Below, in pieces: positions 28,641-35,808 of a DNA stretch of 64,000 nucleotides (the first letter of the stretch is position 1; each line of letters opens with the position of its first letter). Position numbers and translations under genes: made by a program. The notes below the pieces were generated by a model that was not told where the DNA came from, did no database searches, and worked only from the letters and a program-made list of their open reading frames with translations. Source of the stretch: Streptomyces sp. RPT161 (GTDB lineage Bacteria > Actinomycetota > Actinomycetes > Streptomycetales > Streptomycetaceae); contig NZ_JAPZVN010000010.1 in NCBI RefSeq assembly GCF_027533845.1, positions 62,001 to 126,000 on the forward strand. Reading direction: 5' to 3'.

Positions 28641-29707
28641 CGCGCCACCTCCGGCGACGTGCCGTTCGGGGAGGTGAGCGCCTCTATTCGCCACGCGTGG
28701 ATGTGCTCCATGCCGCGGGCGAGCTTGTCGGCCAGGTCCCGGCCGGACAGATGGATGTACTGAAGCGTGGAGTCGGTGTGGCGGTGGCCGGCGAAGGATG
28801 CGATCGCATGCAACTCCCAGCCCATCCGGGCCAGATCGGTCAGACACAGGTGCCGGGTGGTATGCGTGGAGAACTGCGGGACGTCGGCCGTCACGGCGAT
28901 CCGGCGTACGACCTTCGACCACGTCCACAGGCTCAGCGGCTGGGCGTAGTTGCGCCGCGATTCGGAGAGGAACAGCGGGCCTCTCGCCCGGCTGACCGTG
29001 GCCCGGTGGGTGAGGTAGGCCGACATCAGCACGCCGGTCGACGCCGAGTACGGCACCACCCGTTCCAGCCGGTTCTTCGTCGTCTCCGCGCGCACCCGCA
29101 ACGTACGGTGAGCCGGATCCAGGTCATCGGTCCGCAGCGAGCACAGCTCTTCGCGACGCAGCGCGGAATCGTAGGCCAGGGCCAGCATCACTCGGTTGCG
29201 GACCGACTCCTCCCGTGCGACCTCCAAGATCTCCAGCCACTGCTGTTCGCTGGGAATCCACGGCAGCTTCGTCAGCCGCGGCACCAGACCGCGCTGCTGA
29301 CCGCCCTTCCGCCGGCCAGGGGTGTACCGACCGCGGCCGACGGGGTTGGACTCCCGCAATCCCTCTTCCATGAGGAAGTCGTAGAACAGGCGGACCGGCA
29401 CGAGCCGCTGCTGGATCGTCGCGTTCGCCAGCCCCGCCCCTGAGTCGATCGAGATCACGTTTGCACCCCGGCGGTGCGGCCGTGAGGTCAACTCCCGTAC
29501 GAAGAGCGCGACATGTGCACGGCTCACGGTAACCGGGTCGACGCCCTCCCGCTCGCACACCAGCAGGTACTCGGCCAGTCCCCGGCCATAAGCATCGATC
29601 GTGCGTGGTGCACGTCCGAGATCCGTCCAGACCGTCAGCCAGGCCGCCGCCTGCTCGTGCCGGCCGAGCACCGGCCACTTCTCCGTGAGCACCGTCGTGC
29701 CGCTCAA
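28637..29707 (-). CDS. tnpA: Tyrosine recombinase, TnpA-like
   Basis: About 356 residues, matching the ~360 of Tn554 TnpA. It has an N-terminal SAM-like core-binding domain (RTIDAYGRGLAEYLLVCERE) and a catalytic domain with arginine in DSALRREELCSL, HTTRHLCLTDLA, and FAGHRHTDSTLQYIHL carrying the tyrosine. A TTG at 29707 with GGGAG five bases before it is the likely start; another TTG at 29719 is in frame. The four-base overlap with the second recombinase implies coordinated synthesis in fixed ratio. Confidence 0.85.
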   Translation of the reverse strand: MSGTTVLTEKWPVLGRHEQAAAWLTVWTDLGRAPRTIDAYGRGLAEYLLVCEREGVDPVTVSRAHVALFVRELTSRPHRRGANVISIDSGAGLANATIQQRLVPVRLFYDFLMEEGLRESNPVGRGRYTPGRRKGGQQRGLVPRLTKLPWIPSEQQWLEILEVAREESVRNRVMLALAYDSALRREELCSLRTDDLDPAHRTLRVRAETTKNRLERVVPYSASTGVLMSAYLTHRATVSRARGPLFLSESRRNYAQPLSLWTWSKVVRRIAVTADVPQFSTHTTRHLCLTDLARMGWELHAIASFAGHRHTDSTLQYIHLSGRDLADKLARGMEHIHAWRIEALTSPNGTSPEVAR

Positions 29708-29775
29708 GCCATCTCCCAAGTCCGTGGTTGTGCCGGGGAGACATGATCACCCCGGCAGATTCCACGTAACTTTTA

Positions 29776-29846
29776 AGATGCTCAAGCGCCAGATGTTCGG
29801 CCGCGCAGGATTCGAACTCCTCCGCCCGCGGGTTCTATTGGCGTGA
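29776..29846 (+). pseudogene. ISL3-family transposase, 3' part
   Basis: Resumes exactly where the 5' part stops: KMLKRQMFGRAGFELLRPRV then LLA and TGA. This closing sequence is the standard C-terminus of ISL3 transposases, so joining 26286 to 29776 restores the gene. Confidence 0.88.
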
Positions 29847-29859
29847 CCGAGCGTCACCG

Positions 29860-29883
29860 GACCACACGAAGTGGGCCAGAGCC
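29860..29883 (-). repeat. Right terminal inverted repeat of the ISL3-type IS
   Basis: Reverse complement of the 24-bp left repeat without mismatch; lies 13 bp beyond the transposase stop. Confidence 0.85.
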
Positions 29884-29949
29884 CGAGTTCGAGCAGCACT
29901 TGTTGATCACAGAGCCGGAAAATGCTGGACCGCTCGGGGAAGGTGCCCG

Positions 29950-30486
29950 TCACATCGGGAGGGAAAACAGACGCACCGGCTTTGAAGGCCAGCGTGCGTT
30001 GTCGCGCAGGGGCGTCACCATGGTCCGCAGTGGCATGGTCACCAGGCGGTTTTCGGGTTGTTCGACAAGCACCTCCTTGTCGAGGGGGTGCCATCCGAGG
30101 CGCTGGTACAGCGGCACGAAGGGAGGTCGGCAGAACAGGAGCGCGTGCTGAGGGCCCATCGTGCGAGCGTGGTCAAGTGCCGCTGTGACCACGCGCCGGG
30201 CCAACCCCTGGCCCTGCATGTCGGGTGCGACGGCCACTCCGCCGACGCCTACTACCTCTGTCTCGACATCGCCGATCGCAACAGGCAGCCGTAGGAGGCC
30301 GGCGTGTGCCACAAGCCGGTCGCCGTGTCTGATACCGAAGTGTTCTTCTTTGGGCAGCCAGGTCAAACCGGCCGCAGAAACACCGAAGGGATCATCGCCG
30401 TGACCGAGGATCTCCTCCTGGTCCGTCTTGGTGTACTGAGAAAGCCGCACTACAGCCGGTGCTACAGAGGATTGGTTGTCAGACAT
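29950..30486 (-). CDS. GNAT-family N-acetyltransferase
   Basis: A 178-residue GNAT protein. The acetyl-CoA loop lies in GGVAVAPDMQGQGLARRVVT, preceded by the beta strands that carry GDRLVAHAGLLRLP, and followed by LYQRLGWHPLD of motif B. The ATG at 30486 gives the usual N-terminus; an upstream GTG is in frame at 30522. Acceptor unknown. The gene is intact just outside the right end of the IS and is followed in reverse orientation by an IMP dehydrogenase gene. Confidence 0.85.
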   Translation of the reverse strand: MSDNQSSVAPAVVRLSQYTKTDQEEILGHGDDPFGVSAAGLTWLPKEEHFGIRHGDRLVAHAGLLRLPVAIGDVETEVVGVGGVAVAPDMQGQGLARRVVTAALDHARTMGPQHALLFCRPPFVPLYQRLGWHPLDKEVLVEQPENRLVTMPLRTMVTPLRDNARWPSKPVRLFSLPM

Positions 30487-30640
30487 CCCCACATGATGAT
30501 CTCTCTTTCGAGGACGGGCCAAGTGATCGATCAGCCGATCACCAGGAGAGGGACTGGTGTGAGGTCAGCTGGCGACGCTGTTCATCTCCTCCCGAGGGAC
30601 CAGGCGGTCGTCATCAGCTGGTCGGTAAGCGGATGGCTTC

Positions 30641-32137
30641 TCAGGCGAGTGTCGGCGGGGTGTCCCGCAGGGTGACGTTGGCGTGGCTCTCCTGGAAGCT
30701 CTGGTCTGAGACCAAAGTGAGCCGGGCGGTGGATTGGAACTCCGGCAGGGTGGTGGAGCCGCAGGAGACCATCGTGGTCTTGAGTTTGGTGATGGTCAGG
30801 GCGAGCCCTTCGTTGAGGTCGCCGGCGTAGGGGACGTAGCCGTCGACGCCTTCCTCGAAGACCAGCCCCTGACTTCCCTGGCCGTAGCGTTGCCAGTTGC
30901 GGGCACGGTTCGATCCTTCGCCCCAGTACTCCTTGACGAAGCCGTCGCGGGTGGGCAACTTGGCGCCGGCTGCCTGGTCGAAGCGCGCGAAGTAACGCCC
31001 CATCATGACGAAGTCGGCCCCCATCGCCAGAGCCAGGGCCACATGGTAGTCGTGCACCAGCCCTCCGTCGGAGCAGATCGGCACGTACTCGCCGGTGCGC
31101 TCGCGGAAGGCGTCCCGAGCCGCAGTGACGTCGAGCACTGCGCTGGCCTGGCCGCGGCCGATGCCCTTCTGGTCGCGGGTGATGCAGATGGAGCCGCCGC
31201 CCACGCCGACCTTGACGAAGTCCGCCCCCGCCTCGGCGAGGAAGGTGAACGCGTCGCCGTCGACCACGTTGCCGCCGCCGACCGGGATCTGCGGATAGTG
31301 CTTCTTCACCCAGGTCAGCGCCTGTGCCTGCCAGTCGCTGTACCCGTCGGACGAATCGAAGCACAGCACGTCCGCGCCTGCCTCCAGCAGGGCCGGGACA
31401 CGCTCTTGGTAGTCATGGGTGTTGATGCCCGCGCCCACGCGCAGGCGCTTGGCGGCGTCCACGACCTGGTTCGGGAAGCGCTTGTTGTCGGTGTAGTCGG
31501 ATCGGAATACCAGATGCTGCAGGTGCCCCTCGGCGCTCAGCACCGGGAGACAGTCGAGCCGCTCGTCCCACAGCCGTGTGTTGGCCTCGGACAGCGTGGT
31601 GTCGGGCCCGGCATGGGGAAGGTCGGCGATGGTGGTCATCCGGCCGCTGACCGGTCCGTCGAGGTCGTGGCGTTGGGGGTGGAAGTCGCGGGAGGTCACC
31701 AGTCCGAGGAGGCGGCCGGTGGCGGTCCCGTCGTGGGTGACTGCGGCGGTGCTGTGGCCGGTGCGTCGCATGAGGTCTGCCAGGAGTCTCAGGCTGTCGT
31801 CGGGGCGGACGTTGGTGTCGCTGGTGACGAATCCAGCCTTGAAGTTTTTCACCTGGCGGACCGCGGCGGCCTGGTCCTGGGTCGATTGGTTGTGGTGCAG
31901 AAAGCTCAGACCGCCGTTGCGCGCCAGCGCGATCGCGAGGTCGGGTGTGCTGACGGCCTGCATGATCGCGGAGGTGAACGGGGAGTGCAGCTCGATCGCC
32001 GATGCTTCGCCCGCAAGGTGCCGCACCAGGGGCGTGCGTAGGTCAACCGTCGCAGGCGAGCAATCGGTCCGGGTCCGGTTCGGCAAAAGCAAAAATTCGT
32101 TGAACGTCCGTGAGACCTCGGCGATGATCTGTGCCAC
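30641..32137 (-). CDS. guaB: IMP dehydrogenase (GuaB type, with CBS pair)
   Basis: A 498-residue TIM-barrel enzyme oxidising IMP to XMP, the committed step of guanine nucleotide synthesis. The catalytic cysteine is C318 in VGVGGGSICITRDQKGIG, the phosphate-binding strands include PVGGGNVVDGDAF and CSDGGLVHDYHVALALAMGA, and two CBS motifs occupy residues about 100-210 (STAAVTHDG...; LPVLSAEGHLQHLVF). The variant LVFEEGVDGYVPYAGDLNEG near the C-terminus differs from housekeeping enzymes. Start GTG at 32137 follows GGAGGA at good spacing. Chromosomal arms sometimes carry a second IMPDH, which may serve resistance; whether another copy exists cannot be seen here. Confidence 0.9.
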   Translation of the reverse strand: MAQIIAEVSRTFNEFLLLPNRTRTDCSPATVDLRTPLVRHLAGEASAIELHSPFTSAIMQAVSTPDLAIALARNGGLSFLHHNQSTQDQAAAVRQVKNFKAGFVTSDTNVRPDDSLRLLADLMRRTGHSTAAVTHDGTATGRLLGLVTSRDFHPQRHDLDGPVSGRMTTIADLPHAGPDTTLSEANTRLWDERLDCLPVLSAEGHLQHLVFRSDYTDNKRFPNQVVDAAKRLRVGAGINTHDYQERVPALLEAGADVLCFDSSDGYSDWQAQALTWVKKHYPQIPVGGGNVVDGDAFTFLAEAGADFVKVGVGGGSICITRDQKGIGRGQASAVLDVTAARDAFRERTGEYVPICSDGGLVHDYHVALALAMGADFVMMGRYFARFDQAAGAKLPTRDGFVKEYWGEGSNRARNWQRYGQGSQGLVFEEGVDGYVPYAGDLNEGLALTITKLKTTMVSCGSTTLPEFQSTARLTLVSDQSFQESHANVTLRDTPPTLA

Positions 32138-32394
32138 TCGTTCCTCCTGACCCGTCGACCGGGGCCCGGCTGCCCCGCCGTCAAGATCGCCCCCGTGTCC
32201 GAGGGCTCGGACAGGCAGGAGTCGGCTAGGCAGCCGTGGAAGTGCCACAAGCTGCGGCAGAGCCCTGACCGGCCCGTGGATCGAACAGGGTGCGGTCGTG
32301 ACCGGCACCCTATCGATTGCCCCGGCGGCTGCACGAATCGTGCCTGTTATCGGCAATCTCCATTTGCGGACGGTTCTTTCTGGTCCCCGGCTCG

Positions 32395-32883
32395 GGCCGC
32401 GAGGTACTCCGTCCCGTCCCGCTGGACGTAGTTGACCCAGCGGACGGCGGCGTAGATCGTCCTGCGAACAGCGCCGTACTCCTCTGCGCCGCCGCCAGCG
32501 CGTTCTGTCGGCGGAGAGCCTGCCGACGATCAGGGACGCGATGGCGTCCCCGTACTTCAGTGACCCGGCAAGACCAAGCAGATCGTCCCGTGCGCTGCCA
32601 CGAGATCGCGATTGGCCTTCTTCGTCAGCAGCGGTCCCGCCGTGGGAAACGCTCTTCGTAGTCGGCCTTCGCCCCCATCCAGTACAGGGTGATCTTGCCC
32701 AGGTCGCGGACGCGCGGTGAGAGCTGCTTGCCCACCAGGTCGAACAAGACGAAGTTGACCTGGGTCACGCCATGCGTGTCGGTGGCGTGCACGGTGATCG
32801 GCAGGTCGGTGGCGTTGCCCAGGATCTCATCCAGCACATAGTGGGCCTCGCGGCGCGTCGCAACGATGAGCGTCGTACCGCTG
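32395..32883 (-). pseudogene. Decayed Tn3-family transposase segment
   Basis: The clean part reads LIVATRREAHYVLDEILGNA, HATDTHGVTQVNFVLFDLVG and LSPRVRDLGKITLYWMGAKA, a Tn3 catalytic-region signature. Downstream the homology continues in other frames (DDLLGLAGSLKYGDAIASLI, RQNALAAA) with several indels. The N-terminal two thirds of the transposase are missing. It joins IS630 sequence at about 32884. Confidence 0.8.
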
Positions 32884-32988
32884 GTGAATGTCACCTCGGC
32901 GATCTTCGCCCCTGCCCTGCGCGGAAAGCAGCACCGTCTGTGCCCGCCGCCAGGTCACCACCGACCCGCTGCCTCGCCGGATGATCCG
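32884..32988 (-). pseudogene. IS630-type transposase N-terminal scrap
   Basis: About 35 codons (RRGSGSVVTWRRAQTVLLSA, then KIAEVTFTSG in the next frame) match the start region of IS630 transposases. It is wedged between a tyrosine recombinase tail and a Tn3 segment, so three mobile genes meet within about 110 bp. Confidence 0.6.
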
Positions 32989-33198
32989 AAGTTGGGCCAG
33001 CTTGTCCTTGGCGCCGGCCAGGCTGATCTCCAGGCCCTCGACCTCGCCGAGCCAGTCCTCGCGCTGCGCTTCGGAGATCCGGTTGATCAGGTTGTCGCGG
33101 ATCTCGATCAGCCGGTCTCGCTGCGACGGCTCAGGCCGGAGGAGCGAGCATCTGACGCAAGCTTCTCTGAACTTGCAGTCCGGGAAGGTCACGTGCAA
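32989..33198 (-). pseudogene. Tyrosine recombinase C-terminal tail (copy 1)
   Basis: Reads VTFPDCKFREACVRCSLLRP, SQRDRLIEIRDNLINRISEA and DWLGEVEGLEISLAGAKDKL, the cysteine-rich, coiled end of large actinomycete site-specific integrases. The catalytic domain is absent. A second, more degraded copy of the same tail is at 33988-34140. Confidence 0.7.
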
Positions 33199-33213
33199 CG
33201 CAGGGCGGTCTCG

Positions 33214-33903
33214 TCAGTCCGTCGATGGCCGCAGCGGGTACTGTCCGTGGAGCAATTCGCGGAGGTCATCGCGAACGGCACGCAAGTCGTTGAGTGTGCC
33301 GTCCATGCGGTCCACCATCGTCCGGAGCACTTCCAGGGATGTCTGCGGATCCGCAAGGGTCGCCGTGAACCCGCGTCGATGCTCGACGACCCACTTCGCG
33401 CGGTTGGCTACGGCCTCTTCAAATGCGTCCAGTAGATCCGGGCAGTAGATCCGCAACATGCTGCGGAGTGTGCGACGCGCCGCAGCTCGGCTCCGTGATC
33501 GTCGCCACCGACTGAGCCAGGGAACTGGCGGATTGAGCACTGCTTCCGCGTCCCGAGTGGTGCGCTCAATGTAGCCAGGGAAGACGTTTGACAGGGCGCC
33601 GCCGCCTGCCATCTGTGAATATGTGTGACCTGCCATCTGAGGTGGCGGCCCCGACATCTGGCCTCTCCCAAGGAATGGCGCCGGTGGCGATCCAAGCCCC
33701 AGGCGCGCACTGACCGCAACATGTGCGGCCTTGTTGCTCTCCTCGGCGCTCGTGCACCAGTCGTCGAGGATGATATATAGCTCCATCAGTGCCTCGTGAG
33801 CGTTTGGCCACCTGCTTTCGGGCTGAGCGAGTGTCGCCTTAATGCCTTGGGCGACACTCGAACCGGCCTTTGCCACTGTCGCGACTTCGGCACCAGTGAT
33901 CAT
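33214..33903 (-). CDS. Hypothetical protein between recombinase tails
   Basis: A 229-residue soluble protein. The ATG at 33903 has a GGGGG ribosome site five bases upstream. Sequence features: an N-terminal helical start (MITGAEVATVAKAGSSVAQG), a glycine/proline/methionine-rich linker around residues 75-105 (SGPPPQMAGHTYSQMAGGG), a basic patch ([18 protein letters not shown]) and a C-terminal coiled coil. No family recognised. It lies between two minus-strand copies of a recombinase tail, as if it were carried by that element. Confidence 0.7.
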   Translation of the reverse strand: MITGAEVATVAKAGSSVAQGIKATLAQPESRWPNAHEALMELYIILDDWCTSAEESNKAAHVAVSARLGLGSPPAPFLGRGQMSGPPPQMAGHTYSQMAGGGALSNVFPGYIERTTRDAEAVLNPPVPWLSRWRRSRSRAAARRTLRSMLRIYCPDLLDAFEEAVANRAKWVVEHRRGFTATLADPQTSLEVLRTMVDRMDGTLNDLRAVRDDLRELLHGQYPLRPSTD

Positions 33904-33987
33904 GAATTCCCCCTGGATCGCAGCCCCATTCTGGCATCCTCCACTATCCCGTTGGTTGTTCGGGCTTGTCGATGCAGTCTCGTCAGG

Positions 33988-34140
33988 TCATGCCTGTGAG
34001 GCAGGAAGGTCAAGATCGACTATGCGCGTGCGAGCGCGTCGGTCGACCTGGGTGATCTTGTCCTCGGTCCCGGCAAGGCTGACTTTGAGTCCTTCCACCT
34101 CGCCGCGTCAGCCTTCGCGTTCGGCTCTTGCTGCCGTGAC
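33988..34140 (-). pseudogene. Tyrosine recombinase C-terminal tail (copy 2)
   Basis: A degraded copy of the tail at 32989-33198: EREG, an internal stop, then RGEVEGLKVSLAGTEDKITQ and VDRRARTRIVDLDLPASQA. The in-frame stop sits where the intact tail has tryptophan (TGG to TGA). Confidence 0.65.
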
Positions 34141-34211
34141 TGAGGCTCTTGACCCTCACATGGCGTCAGGCTGCATAGTCAGTGCCGTGGAGGATCACTG
34201 GACCGTGGTAG

Positions 34212-34400
34212 GTGAACCAACTGATCGGCACAACCCGGGCGCAGCCCCGCACGACCGGGGAACTCGCCCAACGCCTGCACCTGAGCCCGGCGATCGTCTC
34301 CTACCACCTTCAGATCCTGCACCGCACCGGACTCATTCAGCGCACCCGCAGCTCCAGACACGTCTTCTACCAGCGCCTTCCGGCAGCCGACCCGGTCTGA
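34212..34400 (+). pseudogene. C-terminal ArsR-like winged-helix fragment
   Basis: About 62 codons containing a typical winged helix (TTGELAQRLHLSPAIVSYHL, QILHRTGLIQRTRSSRHVFY). An intact ArsR-type regulator is larger and the 5' end is missing, although a GTG at 34212 could start a short peptide. Flanked by a recombinase relic on the left. Confidence 0.6.
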
Positions 34401-34513
34401 CCGCCCAGCTCACCTTGAGTTTACCGATGGCATCGCGTATTGGACCGTCGTGAGTTGCCCAGGCGGGCGGTGCAGGAACGAGGAGTCCGCAGTCCCAGGT
34501 CGTCGGAGACGGC

Positions 34514-35104
34514 TCAGCCGCGCAGATGGGCCAGAAGCGTGTCGCTCACCGGGTAGGGGCGTTCCGCTGGGAGGAGTTGCTGGGCGTCCAGAGCCCCGCC
34601 CCTTACGTGGGCATGGATCGTGCGCGCGAGCGCGGTGACGTCGCTGATCGAGACGATCCACTCCTCCGCGTAGCGCTCGGCAGCTTCGCCGGCGAGGCCG
34701 AGTTGGAGGGAGCGGTGAGCAAGCGGCTGTAGGTGCACGTCGCGTTCGGGGTCCCACTGCACTCGGGCCGGGGCTCGCTTGAGCTGGCGTTTCCAGGTGG
34801 CGCGGTCGGGATGCAGCCCGTGTGCGTAGTGGGCCAGGCAGGCGTTTGCCAGGGCCCATTCGAAGCCCTCTCGTGTGATTTCGATCGCGAGGACGGTCTC
34901 CTGGCCTTCCTTGGCCGCCCATCCGCAGCGATACATCATCCAGAGGAACGACGGTTTGATCCACGTCATTCGGTCCCGCTGCCAGGTCGCGGGGAAGCGG
35001 CCGTCGAGTGCGGCGGGCAGGCCGATCTCCGGCGCGTATGCCTGGTAGACCGTCACGGTGGTGGCCGTATGGAGGGCGCGGATCTGATGCTTGGGTTCTG
35101 ACAC
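34514..35104 (-). CDS. DUF4291 domain-containing protein
   Basis: A 196-residue protein with the DUF4291 layout: VYQAYAPEIGLPAALDGRFP, DRMTWIKPSFLWMMYRCGWA, VLAIEITREGFEWAL and QWDPERDVHLQPLAHRSLQL. Start GTG at 35104. The fold and function of DUF4291 are not established. The gene is intact, unlike most of its neighbours. Confidence 0.88.
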   Translation of the reverse strand: MSEPKHQIRALHTATTVTVYQAYAPEIGLPAALDGRFPATWQRDRMTWIKPSFLWMMYRCGWAAKEGQETVLAIEITREGFEWALANACLAHYAHGLHPDRATWKRQLKRAPARVQWDPERDVHLQPLAHRSLQLGLAGEAAERYAEEWIVSISDVTALARTIHAHVRGGALDAQQLLPAERPYPVSDTLLAHLRG

Positions 35105-35330
35105 GGTGACCAGAGTCGATGTTGGGTGCGCTTAGCGCCATCGAATTACCAAATCGGCTGAGGCTGGTTGAGCGCTGAGTGGAATCAGGCTTTTCGGGCT
35201 TGGCGTCGGTGGGAGGCGTAGGTGGCCCAGGTGCCGCCGGCCTGCGAGGGCACCGCCGCGAGGTCAGTGTTGGTAGAGGGTGATTCTCGGACAGTGCCCC
35301 AGCTGCGAGGCACGCCGGGCGTCGGGGGTG

Positions 35331-35463
35331 TCAGAGCCGTCTCGTGGTGAACACGTTGGTCCCGTGCACCGCGTCCACTTCCTTCCGATCGGTCTCGGTG
35401 AACCCGACCTTGGCCAGCACTCGGCGAGAAGCGGTGTTCCAGTCCCAGACCGTTGCCCACAGA
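35331..35463 (-). pseudogene. GNAT acetyltransferase C-terminal fragment
   Basis: Reads WATVWDWNTASRRVLAKVGF, TETDRKEVDAVHGTNVFTTR and RL, then stop. NxASRRVLxKVGF is the end of the GNAT fold (motif B). The acetyl-CoA-binding part is absent. Confidence 0.6.
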
Positions 35464-35497
35464 CGTTCGTACCCAGACGATCGCGCCCATTTCCAGA

Positions 35498-35599
35498 ACC
35501 GCCAATCCCGCCCCTCGTGCGACAGGCGCTGCCGGCGGGCGCGTCACAGTTCGGGCAGTCGTGACGTTCTACCGCCAATGCGGCCTGATCGGGCGTCAA
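35498..35599 (-). pseudogene. Resolvase-type N-terminal zinc-finger scrap
   Basis: About 34 codons, MTPDQAALAVERHDCPNCDA then PAGSACRTRGG, match the CPxC...GxxCRTRGG leader found before serine resolvase domains in Streptomyces. No resolvase catalytic domain follows; the frame runs into a GNAT fragment. Confidence 0.55.
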
Positions 35600-35735
35600 G
35601 TCGATGCCGGCGGCCTCTCAGAAATGCTTCGCACAACGTGCGGGTTCGAGAGGACTTTTGCGAACGGTGACCTGCGGAAACGCGGTGCGGTCCGAGGCTC
35701 TCGCAGAACTCTCACAGATGGTCATTTATGAGAAT

Positions 35736-35765
35736 CACGGTGCGCGACGACCGTCGCGCACCGTG
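35736..35765 (-). terminator. Strong palindrome downstream of the trypsin-like gene
   Basis: Perfect 14-bp arms (CACGGTGCGCGACG / CGTCGCGCACCGTG) separated by two bases, 44 bp after the stop of the minus-strand protease gene. A terminator is most likely; such a tight palindrome could also be a protein-binding site. Confidence 0.6.
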
Positions 35766-35808
35766 AACTGTCACTTGGCGCTATCCTGTCGCTCGCGGAT
35801 TTGCCCCG

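Larger units (their letters stand above)
26287..29775 (-). mobile_element. Tn554-like dual tyrosine-recombinase element
   Basis: A 3.49-kb insert that splits the ISL3 transposase exactly between the codons for HVKRI and KMLKRQM. It carries only two genes, both tyrosine recombinases with four-base overlap, reading toward the left end. Ends are short and nearly devoid of repeats (ATGGAATCAG at the left against CGTGGAATCTG read inward from the right), and no target duplication is evident, as is typical for Tn554-type transposition by tyrosine recombinases. No TnpC-like third gene and no cargo gene are present. Confidence 0.8.
24643..29883 (+). mobile_element. ISL3-type insertion sequence carrying a nested element
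   Basis: Bounded by 24-bp perfect terminal inverted repeats and containing an ISL3-type transposase in two pieces. The transposase pieces are separated by a 3.49-kb insertion (26287-29775). Without the insertion the IS would be about 1.75 kb. The 8 bases outside each end (CGAGAGCT and CGAGTTCG) are not identical, so no clear target duplication remains. Confidence 0.85.

Noticed and set aside
29803-29820. GGATTCGAAC-like word resembling a tRNA T-arm
   Set aside because: It is part of the ISL3 transposase codons for AGFELL; no acceptor stem or anticodon arm can be folded around it.
30734-32041. 435-codon plus-strand frame opposite the IMP dehydrogenase
   Set aside because: Antisense shadow; the minus-strand gene has a full catalytic signature and a strong ribosome site.
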